Shown here: positions 1-8,636 of the stretch, in pieces | How positions within the stretch are numbered: the stretch's first letter is position 1 | Layout of the letters: each line of letters opens with the position of its first letter | NCBI RefSeq assembly: GCF_044377145.1 | Contig: NZ_JBILJQ010000014.1 | Span: 18,375 to 82,374, forward strand | Reading direction: 5' to 3' | DNA from: Aquimonas sp044377145 | GTDB taxonomy: Bacteria; Pseudomonadota; Gammaproteobacteria; Xanthomonadales; Xanthomonadaceae | DNA length: 64,000 nt | Notes under the pieces: model-generated | Database searches by the model: none | Told to the model about the DNA's origin: nothing | Seen by the model: only the letters and a program-made list of their open reading frames with translations | Position numbers and translations under genes: made by a program

Positions 1-879
1 ACTGGCAGCCCTCCTCCCCTGCGTGCCCACGGACTGCGCAAGCGCTACGGCGACCGAGCCGTGCTGGACGGAATCGATCTGCGGCTGGAGCGCGGGCAGG
101 TGCTGGGCCTGATCGGACGCAATGGCGCCGGCAAGTCGACCTTGATCCGCTGTCTGCTCGGCCTGCTGGAACACGACTCGGGCATAGTCCAGGTGTTCGG
201 TGAATCCAGCCAGGCCCTGAGCGACGCCAGCAAGGCGCGCCTGGCCCACGTGCCGCAGCAGCCGAACGCACTGGGCTGGCTGTGCGTGGGCGACATGTTG
301 GACTTCGTCGGCCGCTTCTACCCGCAGTGGGACGCGGCCTTGGCCCAGCAGCTGCTGCAGCGCTGGGAGCTGCAGCGCGGCCAGCGCCTGGATCAACTCA
401 GTCCTGGTGAGCGCCAGCGCCTGGCGCTGATCCGCGCGCTGGCGGCGCGGCCGGAACTGCTGGTGCTGGACGAGCCTGCGGCCGCACTGGATCCGGTAGC
501 CCGCCGCGATCTGCTGCGCGAAATTGCGCTGCGTGCCAGCGATACCGGCACCACAGTGCTGTTCTCAACCCACATCCTTTCCGACCTGGAACGGGTGGCC
601 TCGCACGTGGCCTTTCTCGACCAAGGCCGCCTGCTGATTGACGGCGAACTCGACAGCATCAAGGAACAGTTCGTTCGCGTGCTGGTGCCGCCGGCACTGG
701 CCACGCAGATGCCTGAACCACTTGCTGGCGAGCTGCGCCGCCGCAGCACCGCGGAGCACGGCCTGCGCCTGCTGCTCGACCACACCCAGCACCAGTCCTG
801 GCCGCAGGCGCTGCGCGATGGTGCGCTGCGCTTCGACCCGCTCGGGCTGGAGGACCTGTTTCTGGAGGTGGTCGAGTGA
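1..879 (+). CDS. ABC transporter ATP-binding protein, 5' end outside the window
   Basis: This is the nucleotide-binding subunit of an ABC transporter. The reading frame is open from base 1, and the visible N-terminus already reads into conserved sequence (LRKRYGDRAVLDGIDL), so the true start lies upstream; the GTG at 61 is internal. 292 residues are visible. The Walker A motif is GRNGAGKST, the signature is LSPGERQRLALIRALA, Walker B is LLVLDEP, and the H-loop is in FSTH. The roughly 80 residues after the ATPase core are typical of ATPases that pair with large multi-pass permeases. The stop overlaps the next start by 4 bases, so the two are translated together. The substrate cannot be told from sequence. 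Confidence 0.93.
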   Translation, partial: TGSPPPLRAHGLRKRYGDRAVLDGIDLRLERGQVLGLIGRNGAGKSTLIRCLLGLLEHDSGIVQVFGESSQALSDASKARLAHVPQQPNALGWLCVGDMLDFVGRFYPQWDAALAQQLLQRWELQRGQRLDQLSPGERQRLALIRALAARPELLVLDEPAAALDPVARRDLLREIALRASDTGTTVLFSTHILSDLERVASHVAFLDQGRLLIDGELDSIKEQFVRVLVPPALATQMPEPLAGELRRRSTAEHGLRLLLDHTQHQSWPQALRDGALRFDPLGLEDLFLEVVE

Positions 880-2264
880 ACGCGGTGTTTGGCACCCTGC
901 GCGCGGCACTGCGCCTGCGCGGGACGGTGTTCTTCTGGGGCTTCTACGGCGCTCTGCTGGCGCTGACCGTGCCGATTCTGACAATCGTGCCCAGCGCCAA
1001 CGCAGGCGTGGTGGCCGCCGGCATTCTCGGCTTCGCTGCATGGATGGGCTGGCTGCAGCTGCTCGCGCGACTATGGCAACTGCAGCACCAAGCAGAATCC
1101 TTGCAGCTGCCCGCTGCGCGCAGGCACTGCGAGCGCGCGGGGCTGCTGCTGGGCGTGTTGGGCACATCGTTGCCGGCACTGCTGCTGATCGCACTCGGTG
1201 CCCCACCCGGCTGGTCGCTGCTGGCGCAGTGGTTGGCCTTGTCGACCGCGCTGGTCTACCTGATGGTGACACCTACGGTCGGCGTACTGCTGCTGATCGT
1301 GACTACCGTGCTGCCCGCACTTCTGCTCAAACAGCTGCAGACGCTGGCGCCGGATCCCGAGCTGGTCTTCGTGGCGCTGATGGCTTTTGCAGCAGCCATG
1401 CTGGGCGTCGGCCTGTCGCGCTGGCGGCGGCTGCTTGTGCAGGCGCCGCCGCCCGGCTGGAACGCGCCGCAGGTAGTGAACATGGCCGAGCGCGACCTTC
1501 TGACCGAGGGCGCGCAGGGGGAAAGCCGGGGCCCGTCGTGGCTGGGCGACAACCGAGCGCGCATCGACGCCAATGTGGGCCCAGGCAGGCCGCTGCGCTC
1601 ACTGTCGCTGCTGCTGAGTGGGCCACTGGCTCCACTGGGCTGGCGCAGCTATCTGCGCAGCAGCAGCTGGATGCTGTTGGCCATTGGCTTGCTCGGCGCC
1701 CTGATGCTGAGCGAAGACGCTGCGACCCGCGGCCCGGCGATGGGCCTCACCGCCCTGCTGGGCTTCTGGACCTTGTCCGTGCTGCTCAGTCTGATCACGC
1801 GCTTGCGCCAGCTCTGGCATGGCGAGGGACATGGGCTGGCCGAGGCTGCCCTGATGCCGAATCTGGCCACGGGCGGCGGCCGCTGGCCTCTGCTTGCGCA
1901 GGCCCTGATCTACACCACCCTCTATCGCCTGTGGCTGCCGGCCCTGCTGATTGCCGTGCTGATGGCGCTGAAAGCCGGACAGCCGACGGCGGCCCTGCCG
2001 ACCCTGTTGATCTGCGCCTGGGCCCTGCTGCTGATCTGCTGTCTGCTGCCCTTGGCGCGCCGCCGCGGTGGGCTGGCGGGCTTCGCGCTGTACGCAGGCA
2101 TCGCGCTGGTACTGGTCGGCTCACTGGCTGCACAGCTGCTGGCCGCCGAGCGCGGCGTCACGAGCATGCTTTGGGTCTTGCCCGCTGCGGCTCTGCCGGT
2201 GCTGATGCTGGCGGCGGTGGGCTGGCGGCTGCCGCGGCCCAGCCGACCGCTGCTGCAGCCCTGA
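876..2264 (+). CDS. Multi-pass membrane partner of the ABC ATPase
   Basis: The 462-residue protein is mostly hydrophobic, with roughly ten predicted membrane segments in two blocks separated by a soluble stretch near residues 190-240. It starts with a GTG that overlaps the TGA of the ATPase gene, the usual arrangement for an ATPase and permease that form one complex. I recognise no named permease family. The sequence does not show whether the pair exports a compound, acts in resistance, or works on an envelope component. The ATPase resembles those of the YtrB type, which are often controlled by a GntR regulator lying upstream, outside this window. Confidence 0.8.
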   Translation: MNAVFGTLRAALRLRGTVFFWGFYGALLALTVPILTIVPSANAGVVAAGILGFAAWMGWLQLLARLWQLQHQAESLQLPAARRHCERAGLLLGVLGTSLPALLLIALGAPPGWSLLAQWLALSTALVYLMVTPTVGVLLLIVTTVLPALLLKQLQTLAPDPELVFVALMAFAAAMLGVGLSRWRRLLVQAPPPGWNAPQVVNMAERDLLTEGAQGESRGPSWLGDNRARIDANVGPGRPLRSLSLLLSGPLAPLGWRSYLRSSSWMLLAIGLLGALMLSEDAATRGPAMGLTALLGFWTLSVLLSLITRLRQLWHGEGHGLAEAALMPNLATGGGRWPLLAQALIYTTLYRLWLPALLIAVLMALKAGQPTAALPTLLICAWALLLICCLLPLARRRGGLAGFALYAGIALVLVGSLAAQLLAAERGVTSMLWVLPAAALPVLMLAAVGWRLPRPSRPLLQP

Positions 2265-2339
2265 GCACGCGCCGCGCGCAGCGATACGTGCGAATGCAAG
2301 GCCGGAGAACAGTCGCATCAACTTGCGCTGAAACCACAA

Positions 2340-2372
2340 CGCACTCGACCGGCGCGGGGCCGGTCGAGTGCG
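2340..2372. terminator. Perfect 14-bp hairpin between convergent genes
   Basis: Bases 2340-2353 are exactly complementary to 2359-2372, with a 5-base loop. The hairpin lies between the ABC membrane gene and the convergent protease gene. Neither side carries a clear run of T, so it may act as a bidirectional or Rho-assisted terminator. The symmetry is seen directly; the function is inferred. Confidence 0.6.
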
Positions 2373-2421
2373 TGCAGTTGCCAGGCGCGGTCGAACGTGG
2401 GTATCGACCCTTGCTGCTGCC

Positions 2422-3708
2422 TTACGGCATCTCGGCCTTGAAGTAGCTGATCATGTCGAGCACTTCCGGGGTGACCCGGCGGATGCCGTTGACGTAGACC
2501 TCGCCCGGGCTGCAGGTGGTGCAGCTATGGGTGCTGACGATGCCGAGCACCGCACTGGTGGAACCGCCCCAGGTCTCGGTGAACACCGACGAACCCGAGT
2601 GGCCGCGGCTGATGTCGCAGTTGGTGGTGAAGCGCGCGGCCCAGCCGTCGTTACCGGCGCTGCCGAAGCTGCCGATCTCACAGGCGTTCGGGTCCTGGTA
2701 GGCCCAGCCCTGCAGATTGTTGTTCAGGCGGCACTCCAGCGGTGCTTCGGGAAAGCCGCAGGCCGGGTAGCCGCGGTTGGAGCACTCGCCACCCAGAAAG
2801 CCGGGGCCGAACGGCACCTTGTCGCACTGGTCTTCCAGCGTCGACTGCGCGACGGCGACATAGCCCAGCCAGCCGGTCTGGTTGCCCGGGCTGCCATTCA
2901 GCACCACCAGGCCGTAGTCGTAGTTCCAAGCGTTGTCGCTGGTGCGCCACTGTGCCGGCGTGAAGTACCACACGCCCGAGAACTCGCCGTAGGGCTCGCA
3001 GCTGGCGTTGTTGCAGGTGCCCTCACGGCCGGGACGGAACAGCCCGCCCAGGGTCCAGACATCGTCTTCCTGGTTGTACAGGCAATGCGCGGCGGTCAGC
3101 ACGTGGCGACGTCCGACCAGGGTGCCCGAGCAGCCGCTGTTCAAACCGCCGCCGAGCTGGCCCATCGCACGGTAGGGATAGGTGGTGTTGTCGAAGCGGC
3201 GGGTGCGGGTGTCAACGCCATTGCTCCAACCCTTGGCATCGGCTTCGATCGAGCTCAGATCGTCGGTCTTGCCGGCGGGGTCGGAGGCAGATGCCACGCC
3301 GGCATTGCCCTGTTCCCAACCCGCCTTGGCAGCCAGCCGGCGCAGGCCAGCGGCGGTGTCGGTGGGCAGTTCCACCAGGTACTCATCGCCGGTGCTGACA
3401 TTGACGGCAATCCAGTGGCGCGCATCGGTGCCCTTCAGCGCAGCCGCCAAGCCGTCTTCGGCGCCAGACTTGACGCTCGACTCAGCGCCCAGCGGGTCGC
3501 CGCTTGCCGGGCCCTCGACGCCATGGAAGCGCGCCTTGCCCAGATAATCCCAGCGCACGCTCAGGGACGATTTTTCGCTGACCACATCGGAACCGAACGC
3601 CGCCTGCAGATCGAGCGGTCGGAACTGGGTGCCGGGTTCGGCGGCCGAGACGGTGTTCAGGCTGAGGCCAAGGGCGGCACACAGGACGAGCATTGAGCGG
3701 GTTTTCAT
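2422..3708 (-). CDS. Secreted trypsin-like serine protease
   Basis: The 428-residue protein has a Sec signal peptide (residues 1-22, cleavage after VSA) and an N-terminal segment of about 160 residues that may be a propeptide. A chymotrypsin-fold protease domain follows. The catalytic triad is visible: His208 in LTAAHC, Asp264 in NYDYGLVVL and Ser371 in RGHSGSS. Many cysteines suggest several disulfides, so it should act outside the cytoplasm. GHSG in place of GDSGGP places it nearer the glutamyl endopeptidase and lysyl endopeptidase relatives than classical trypsins; the specificity is not certain. The ATG is preceded by AGGAG at good spacing. It is divergent from the ECF sigma gene and could be one of its targets. 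Confidence 0.9.
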   Translation of the reverse strand: MKTRSMLVLCAALGLSLNTVSAAEPGTQFRPLDLQAAFGSDVVSEKSSLSVRWDYLGKARFHGVEGPASGDPLGAESSVKSGAEDGLAAALKGTDARHWIAVNVSTGDEYLVELPTDTAAGLRRLAAKAGWEQGNAGVASASDPAGKTDDLSSIEADAKGWSNGVDTRTRRFDNTTYPYRAMGQLGGGLNSGCSGTLVGRRHVLTAAHCLYNQEDDVWTLGGLFRPGREGTCNNASCEPYGEFSGVWYFTPAQWRTSDNAWNYDYGLVVLNGSPGNQTGWLGYVAVAQSTLEDQCDKVPFGPGFLGGECSNRGYPACGFPEAPLECRLNNNLQGWAYQDPNACEIGSFGSAGNDGWAARFTTNCDISRGHSGSSVFTETWGGSTSAVLGIVSTHSCTTCSPGEVYVNGIRRVTPEVLDMISYFKAEMP

Positions 3709-4016
3709 CGGTGTTCTCCTAGTACGGATTAGAGGGGCTTGAGTTCACGGCGACGTGGCTGCCGGCGGCGCACCGGGCGTACAGCCAGCGCGGCAACCGG
3801 GCGGATCGGGCCTGTGCAACTGGCCCCGCAGCGCGCCGTCGAGATGGGTTACGCGAACCCTTGGGCGAAACGACACGGGCTGACAAAAAAATTTCGCGCG
3901 CCGGGACACGCCTCAGCGCGCGGGGTCGGCTGGCATATGATTCAGGCTCGGGCGCACGCCACGCTGCGGGCGACCGGACGGCAGCTCCGAGCCAGCGCGC
4001 ACTTGAGGAGGCCGAC
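3709..4016. promoter_or_regulatory. Divergent intergenic region with an A/T tract (3876-3900)
   Basis: This 308-bp stretch separates the protease gene from the sigma factor gene and must hold both promoters. I see no gene in it. The notable part is 3876-3900, which starts CGG, has a seven-A run followed by TTT, and ends CGCGCG. A similar 25-base string lies at 8466-8490, upstream of the second sigma factor. No convincing -35/-10 pair for the housekeeping sigma factor is visible. The idea that the A/T tract is a promoter element for these ECF factors is inference. Confidence 0.4.
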
Positions 4017-4577
4017 GTGAGCAACGAGATCACCCAGCTGCTGAAGCGCCACCACGCCGGCGAGCGCGCAGCCTTCGACGCGATGGTGCCGCTGGTCTAC
4101 ACCCGACTTCGCGAGATCGCCCATCGCCAGCGCCTGCGCGGTGGCGAACGCGGCAACACGCTGTCGACCACCGCCCTGCTGCAGGAGGCCTACCTGCAGC
4201 TGGTCGAAGAGACCGGCGTCGACTGGCAGAGCCGCACCCACTTCTTCGCGATCTGCGCGCGCGCGATGCGGCGGATCCTGGTCGACGCCGCGCGCCAGCG
4301 CAGCTGCGACAAGCGCGGCGGCGGCCAGCCCGATCTGACCCTCAAGACCGATCTGATGGCGATCGACGAACAGGCTGAAGACATCCTTTCCGTGAACCTC
4401 GCCCTCGACAGCCTGCGCGAGTTCAACGAGCGCCTGGCACAGGTGGTGGAGTGCCGCTATTTCGGCGGCCTGACCGAAGAAGAAACCGCGGCCGCGCTGG
4501 GTGCCTCGCTGCGCACCGTGCAGCGCGACTGGCTGCGCGCCCGCGCCTGGCTGATGAAAGCCTTCAACCCCGCATGA
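4017..4577 (+). CDS. ECF-type sigma factor coupled to a Ser/Thr kinase
   Basis: The 186-residue protein has sigma region 2 (about residues 10-90) and region 4 (about 125-185, with the helix-turn-helix EEETAAALGASLRTVQRDW). It belongs to the ECF_SigK-like family often named TIGR02999. The GTG start at 4017 is chosen because GAGGAGG sits 5 bases upstream and the family homology begins there. In region 2.2 the usual acidic DAED before LxQE is replaced by Ser50-Thr51-Thr52-Ala53. There is no anti-sigma gene beside it. Instead its stop overlaps the start of a protein kinase gene (ATGA), so the kinase probably controls it by phosphorylation, as described for EcfP and PknT of Vibrio. That role is inference. 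Confidence 0.9.
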   Translation: MSNEITQLLKRHHAGERAAFDAMVPLVYTRLREIAHRQRLRGGERGNTLSTTALLQEAYLQLVEETGVDWQSRTHFFAICARAMRRILVDAARQRSCDKRGGGQPDLTLKTDLMAIDEQAEDILSVNLALDSLREFNERLAQVVECRYFGGLTEEETAAALGASLRTVQRDWLRARAWLMKAFNPA

Positions 4578-7345
4578 GCCCGCCGCCCGATCGCCGCGCC
4601 GAGATCGACGCGCTGTTCGTGCAGGCGCTGGATCTGGAGGACGCCGAGCGCGCCGCCTTTGTGCAAGGCATCGCCGACCCGTTCCTGCACGGCGAGCTGG
4701 TCGAGCTGCTGCGCTGGGCCGAGGCCCCGGACGACCCCTTCCAGCTCAATGCGGCCGCCGCCGAACGCCTGCTCGACCAGGCTTTTGACCAGCTGAAACC
4801 GGTGTTCGGCGATCTCGACGAAGACACCCTGCCCGAGCAGATCGGAGCCTGGCGGATCATGGGTGAGCTCGGCGCCGGCGGCATGGGCCGGGTGCTGCTG
4901 GTCGAGCGCAGCGGCGGCGATTTCGAACAGCGCGGCGCGCTCAAGCTGATCCGCCACGGCATCGCCGCCAGCGAGTTCGCGCGTCGGTTTGTGCAGGAGC
5001 GGCAGATCCTGGCCCGGCTCGACCATCCCTGCATCGCACGGCTGCTCGACGGCGGCCGCGACCCCGGCGGGCGCCTGTACCTGGTGATGGAATACGTCGA
5101 CGGCGAACCGATCGACCGCTACTGCGACCGCCATCGGCTCGGCATCGGCGCACGCGTCGAGTTGTTCCTGCAGGTCTGCGCGGCGGTGGCGCACGCGCAC
5201 CGCAACCTGGTGATCCACCGCGATTTGAAGCCCTCCAACATCGTCGTCAGTGCCGACGGCAGCGTGAAGCTGCTCGATTTCGGCATCGCCAAAGTGCTCG
5301 ACGACAGCGAAGCCGGCGCAGCCATGGCCACCCGCGCCGAGATGCGCATGTTCACGCCGGAATACGCCTCACCCGAACAGGTGCGCGGTGAGCCGGTGAC
5401 CACCGCCAGCGATGTCTACCAACTCGGCCTGCTGCTGTACGAACTGCTGACCGGCCACCGCGCGCAGGCGGTCGGCCAGGCCACACCGGCCGGGCTGGAA
5501 CGCGCGATCTGCAACACCGAACCGCCGCGCCCCAGCCAACGCCTGGCCGAGACCGACAGCGCGCAGGCCGAGGCTCGCCAGCTGCGGGTCGCCACCTTGC
5601 GCCGCAGCCTGCGCGGCGACCTCGACAACATCGTGCTGAAGGCGATCCGCAAAGCGCCTGAGCGCCGCTACGCGTCAGTGCCCGAACTGATTGAAGACCT
5701 GCAGCGCTCGCGCGCCGGACACACCGTGCGTGCGCGCCCCGACACCTGGGCCTACCGCGCCCGCACCTTTCTTCGCCGACATCCGATCGGCGTGGCCTTC
5801 GCCTTCATCACCGCGCTGCTGCTGCTGTTCTACGCCGTAACCCTGACCCTGCAGGCGCAGGCACTGGCGGTCGAGCGCGACCGCGCCCAGGCCGAAGCCC
5901 GCAAGGCGCGTGAAGTACAAGGTTTCGTGCAGCGCCTGTTCGAAGGCATCGACCCCGACATAGCCGGCGCCCCGCCGCTCAGCGTCAAGGCCCTGCTCGA
6001 CCGCAGCTGGGGCGAGATCGAAGGCGAACTCGGCGCTCATCCGGAGGTGCAGGCTGAGCTGCTGGACACGGTCGGCAACGTCTATCGCGCGCTGGGCGAC
6101 TACGATCGGGCAGGCGAGCTGCTGGGCTCGGCGCAAGCGCTGGCGGAGAAGTTCGAGGGCAGTCAGCCGTTGTTGGCTGCGCGGATCTATCGGAGCTACG
6201 GCATCACGTTGGGGGCTGGTGCGGATCTTGAGCTGGCCGAACGGCAGTTGCGTAGGGCCTTGCAGATCCAGCGCAGCCAAATGGCCGAGTACGACGTGAC
6301 AAGCGCAGACACGATGGTTGAGCTCGCATATCTGTTGCGGCGTCGTGGGAACCAACTCGACGCCGAGCGCTTCGCTCGCGAAGCGCTGGACATTCGCATT
6401 GCCACGCATGGGGAACAGGATCGGACGGTCGCTGAGAGCCTCAATCAACTGGCAACAATCGAGCGTCTCGCGGGTCGCCTGGAGTCGGCCGACACCTTGG
6501 CTACCCGAGCGTTGGAGGTGCGGCGGGCGGTGCTGCCACCAACCCACCCGCAGATCGCAGAGAATCTCTCCGACCTTGCAATGATCAAGCGACGCCGTGG
6601 CGACATCAAGCTGGCGCTGACTTTGTATGCAGAGTCCATTGAGGGGCAGCGCAAGGCGCGCGGCAGTAGGCATCCGTTCTTGGCCGCGACCTTGGGCAAC
6701 TATGGCAAAGCGCTGGGTCAAGCTAATCGCCTTGTGGAGGCAGAGGCGGCATTGCGCGAGGCATTAAGCATCCAGCAGTCCGTGCACGGCGCTGTTCATG
6801 CCAGCGTCGCCTTCGTACAGTTCGACTTGGGTAAGGTGCTGTTTTCGCAGGGGCGCTTCGATGCCGCTGTAAGCGCCTACACACAGGCGCTCACAGCGCT
6901 ACCCCACAGTCACGACTGGTGGCGCCCGCTGATGCTCAAGGGCTTGGCAGCCTGCGAACTTGCACGGGGACAAGAGCACGCCGCGCAGTCGCTGTATCGG
7001 CAAGCGCTGAAGGCGCTACGGGACGAATCGCGCAACCCGAACGAGATCGTGGAGGTACGCCTGCGCCTAGTTGAGATATCGATACAACTCCAACAGCTCG
7101 ATAGTGCCGAAATCGAACTTCGCGAAGTGCTGGAAGAGCTAACGAACCGTGGAGCAGCGGCGCCGAAGCTGCACGCTGAAACACTAAGGTTACTGGGCAC
7201 CGTCCTGATTGAAGGCGGCAGTATTGGCGCGGCCATACCGCATCTTGAGCAGAGTCTGCAGCTCATGCAGACCCTGCCCCAGGCAGATGCAGTTGCAATC
7301 CAGTCCGTAAAGGCGCTCCTAGCGCAAGCTCGAGAGGCACGCTGA
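4574..7345 (+). CDS. Membrane Ser/Thr protein kinase with TPR sensor domain
   Basis: The 923-residue protein has a PknB-like kinase domain (about residues 91-380) with glycine loop GELGAGGMGRV, Lys124, HRDLKPSN (Asp217), DFG at 235-237 and PEYASPEQ in the activation segment. All key residues are present, so it should be active. One membrane segment lies at about 404-424. The following roughly 500 residues are tetratricopeptide repeats, which with one membrane pass would lie in the periplasm and could sense a ligand or protein. ATG at 4574 overlaps the stop of the sigma factor gene. From about base 6150 the sequence becomes visibly less GC-rich with more A/T-ending codons, so the TPR part differs in composition from the kinase part. 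Confidence 0.93.
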   Translation: MSPPPDRRAEIDALFVQALDLEDAERAAFVQGIADPFLHGELVELLRWAEAPDDPFQLNAAAAERLLDQAFDQLKPVFGDLDEDTLPEQIGAWRIMGELGAGGMGRVLLVERSGGDFEQRGALKLIRHGIAASEFARRFVQERQILARLDHPCIARLLDGGRDPGGRLYLVMEYVDGEPIDRYCDRHRLGIGARVELFLQVCAAVAHAHRNLVIHRDLKPSNIVVSADGSVKLLDFGIAKVLDDSEAGAAMATRAEMRMFTPEYASPEQVRGEPVTTASDVYQLGLLLYELLTGHRAQAVGQATPAGLERAICNTEPPRPSQRLAETDSAQAEARQLRVATLRRSLRGDLDNIVLKAIRKAPERRYASVPELIEDLQRSRAGHTVRARPDTWAYRARTFLRRHPIGVAFAFITALLLLFYAVTLTLQAQALAVERDRAQAEARKAREVQGFVQRLFEGIDPDIAGAPPLSVKALLDRSWGEIEGELGAHPEVQAELLDTVGNVYRALGDYDRAGELLGSAQALAEKFEGSQPLLAARIYRSYGITLGAGADLELAERQLRRALQIQRSQMAEYDVTSADTMVELAYLLRRRGNQLDAERFAREALDIRIATHGEQDRTVAESLNQLATIERLAGRLESADTLATRALEVRRAVLPPTHPQIAENLSDLAMIKRRRGDIKLALTLYAESIEGQRKARGSRHPFLAATLGNYGKALGQANRLVEAEAALREALSIQQSVHGAVHASVAFVQFDLGKVLFSQGRFDAAVSAYTQALTALPHSHDWWRPLMLKGLAACELARGQEHAAQSLYRQALKALRDESRNPNEIVEVRLRLVEISIQLQQLDSAEIELREVLEELTNRGAAAPKLHAETLRLLGTVLIEGGSIGAAIPHLEQSLQLMQTLPQADAVAIQSVKALLAQAREAR

Positions 7346-7413
7346 ACTGTCAAAATCGCCACCCGAATGAATTTGACTATGCCTAGCCGCGGCTCTCGTT
7401 GCCGTCCCCAACG

Positions 7414-8370
7414 CTACGGGGTCGTAAAGCTCCCTGTGCAGCTGCCATCCACCTTAATCCGAATCGATCTCACGTTGTTCGTTCCATTGGATTCTGTCAC
7501 TTGCTCCTTGCTATCGGCATACGCGAACACCCGCCATACGCCTGGGGGCAATGCGATCTGGCCGGAAACCACATGGAAGGCACCTGGCGCCAAGGCCGGC
7601 ACCTGCGAGGCATCCAGCTGCGGACCGAAGCGATGTCCGCTTCGAAGTGCGCTCACCGACGGCGACGCCTGCCCGACGCCCACATTTCGGATCATGTGGC
7701 TGTAGTTGAAGTAGCAGCGACCCTGAGACTTGAACACCGCGGCTGAGGCCTGCAGCTCCAGGTTGGCGCCCCACGGCGCGTACTGACCGGCGATATTGAG
7801 TCCTTGTCCTGGCGTGAGGTCCGGCAGCGTTCCAGGCAGGATGGGCGGTGCGAAACAGGTCGGTTGCTCCACCGCGGCAAAGGGCACTTCGTCGGGCGTC
7901 TCGCAATCGGGCGGACCTTCAGAACCGGTGCCACTGGTCAACCCCATCTCATGCATCGTCGCCTGCAGCTGACACCCACCGCCGGTAGCACCAACCACCC
8001 GCAACGCAACCGGGTTGATATGCGGCCGTGCAGTCGCCGGCTGGGTCTGCAGCACGGCCGAGCTGGGCAGCGCCGTGCCGCTGCAGCCGCTTCGGGTCAC
8101 CACCAGCTGCGCATCGACAATCTCGTTGTTCGGCCCGCGCAACACGCCGGCATAGGGGCCGGCCGCCGGGCCGCGCAGCTCCAGCAAGTAGCGGCCGGCG
8201 CGCAGGTCCAGGCCCTGCAACGGGCTGCTGGGGGCGTACTCCAACTCAACCACGTTGACGCTGTGCGGGGCCGTGGTGCTCTGGGCGAAGGCAGGGGCGC
8301 CGATGGCAAGCGCACTCAGCACGGCCATCGACAGCAGCAAGGGGCGGGGGGCGGACAGACAGTGACTCAT
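7414..8370 (-). CDS. Secreted protein with a C-terminal CARDB-like domain
   Basis: The 318-residue protein starts with a clear signal peptide (cleavage near AFAQS, residue 28). The C-terminal 110 residues resemble the CARDB or APHP domain, an immunoglobulin-like fold of bacterial surface proteins: the ending FAYADSKEQVTESNGTNN is characteristic. Six to eight cysteines suggest disulfides. The ATG at 8370 is chosen over upstream in-frame codons because the signal peptide begins there and GGAG precedes it. It is divergent from the second ECF sigma gene. No enzyme motif is visible; a binding or adhesion role is likely but unproven. Confidence 0.75.
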   Translation of the reverse strand: MSHCLSAPRPLLLSMAVLSALAIGAPAFAQSTTAPHSVNVVELEYAPSSPLQGLDLRAGRYLLELRGPAAGPYAGVLRGPNNEIVDAQLVVTRSGCSGTALPSSAVLQTQPATARPHINPVALRVVGATGGGCQLQATMHEMGLTSGTGSEGPPDCETPDEVPFAAVEQPTCFAPPILPGTLPDLTPGQGLNIAGQYAPWGANLELQASAAVFKSQGRCYFNYSHMIRNVGVGQASPSVSALRSGHRFGPQLDASQVPALAPGAFHVVSGQIALPPGVWRVFAYADSKEQVTESNGTNNVRSIRIKVDGSCTGSFTTP

Positions 8371-8636
8371 GGGTGGGGCTCCGGTGGGGCTCGAACGGGG
8401 GCTTGGGCGGCGATGCAGAACCGCCCTGCCCTGAAGAGTCGAAACAGCGCGGGCAAACCCGCCACCGGTTCGGAAACATTTTTTGCGCGGCGCGTGCGGC
8501 CGCCATTCTGACCGCTTCGCGCACCTCGGCAAACACAGCGTGGCGGGTTTGCCAGCCGAAACTCGACTTCCTTGCCAAGCCCGCGCAAGCCCTGCGTTGC
8601 GCGCTCGCGGCACGAACCGAACACGGAGCAGCCCTC
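8371..8636. promoter_or_regulatory. Divergent intergenic region with an A/T tract (8466-8490)
   Basis: This region lies between the secreted CARDB-like gene and the second ECF sigma gene and should hold both promoters. Bases 8466-8490 begin CGG, carry a six-T run and end GCGCGG, matching in layout the string at 3876-3900 upstream of the first sigma gene. It sits about 147 bases before the sigma start and about 96 bases before the CARDB-like start. Promoter function is inferred only from the repeated occurrence. Confidence 0.35.

Noticed and set aside
638..2446. A 602-residue plus-strand frame across the ABC membrane gene
   Set aside because: It is Arg/Ala-rich, overlaps two well-supported coupled genes in another frame and has no domain.
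2368..3696. A 442-residue plus-strand frame opposite the serine protease
   Set aside because: The protease on the other strand has a complete triad, signal peptide and ribosome site; this frame has none.
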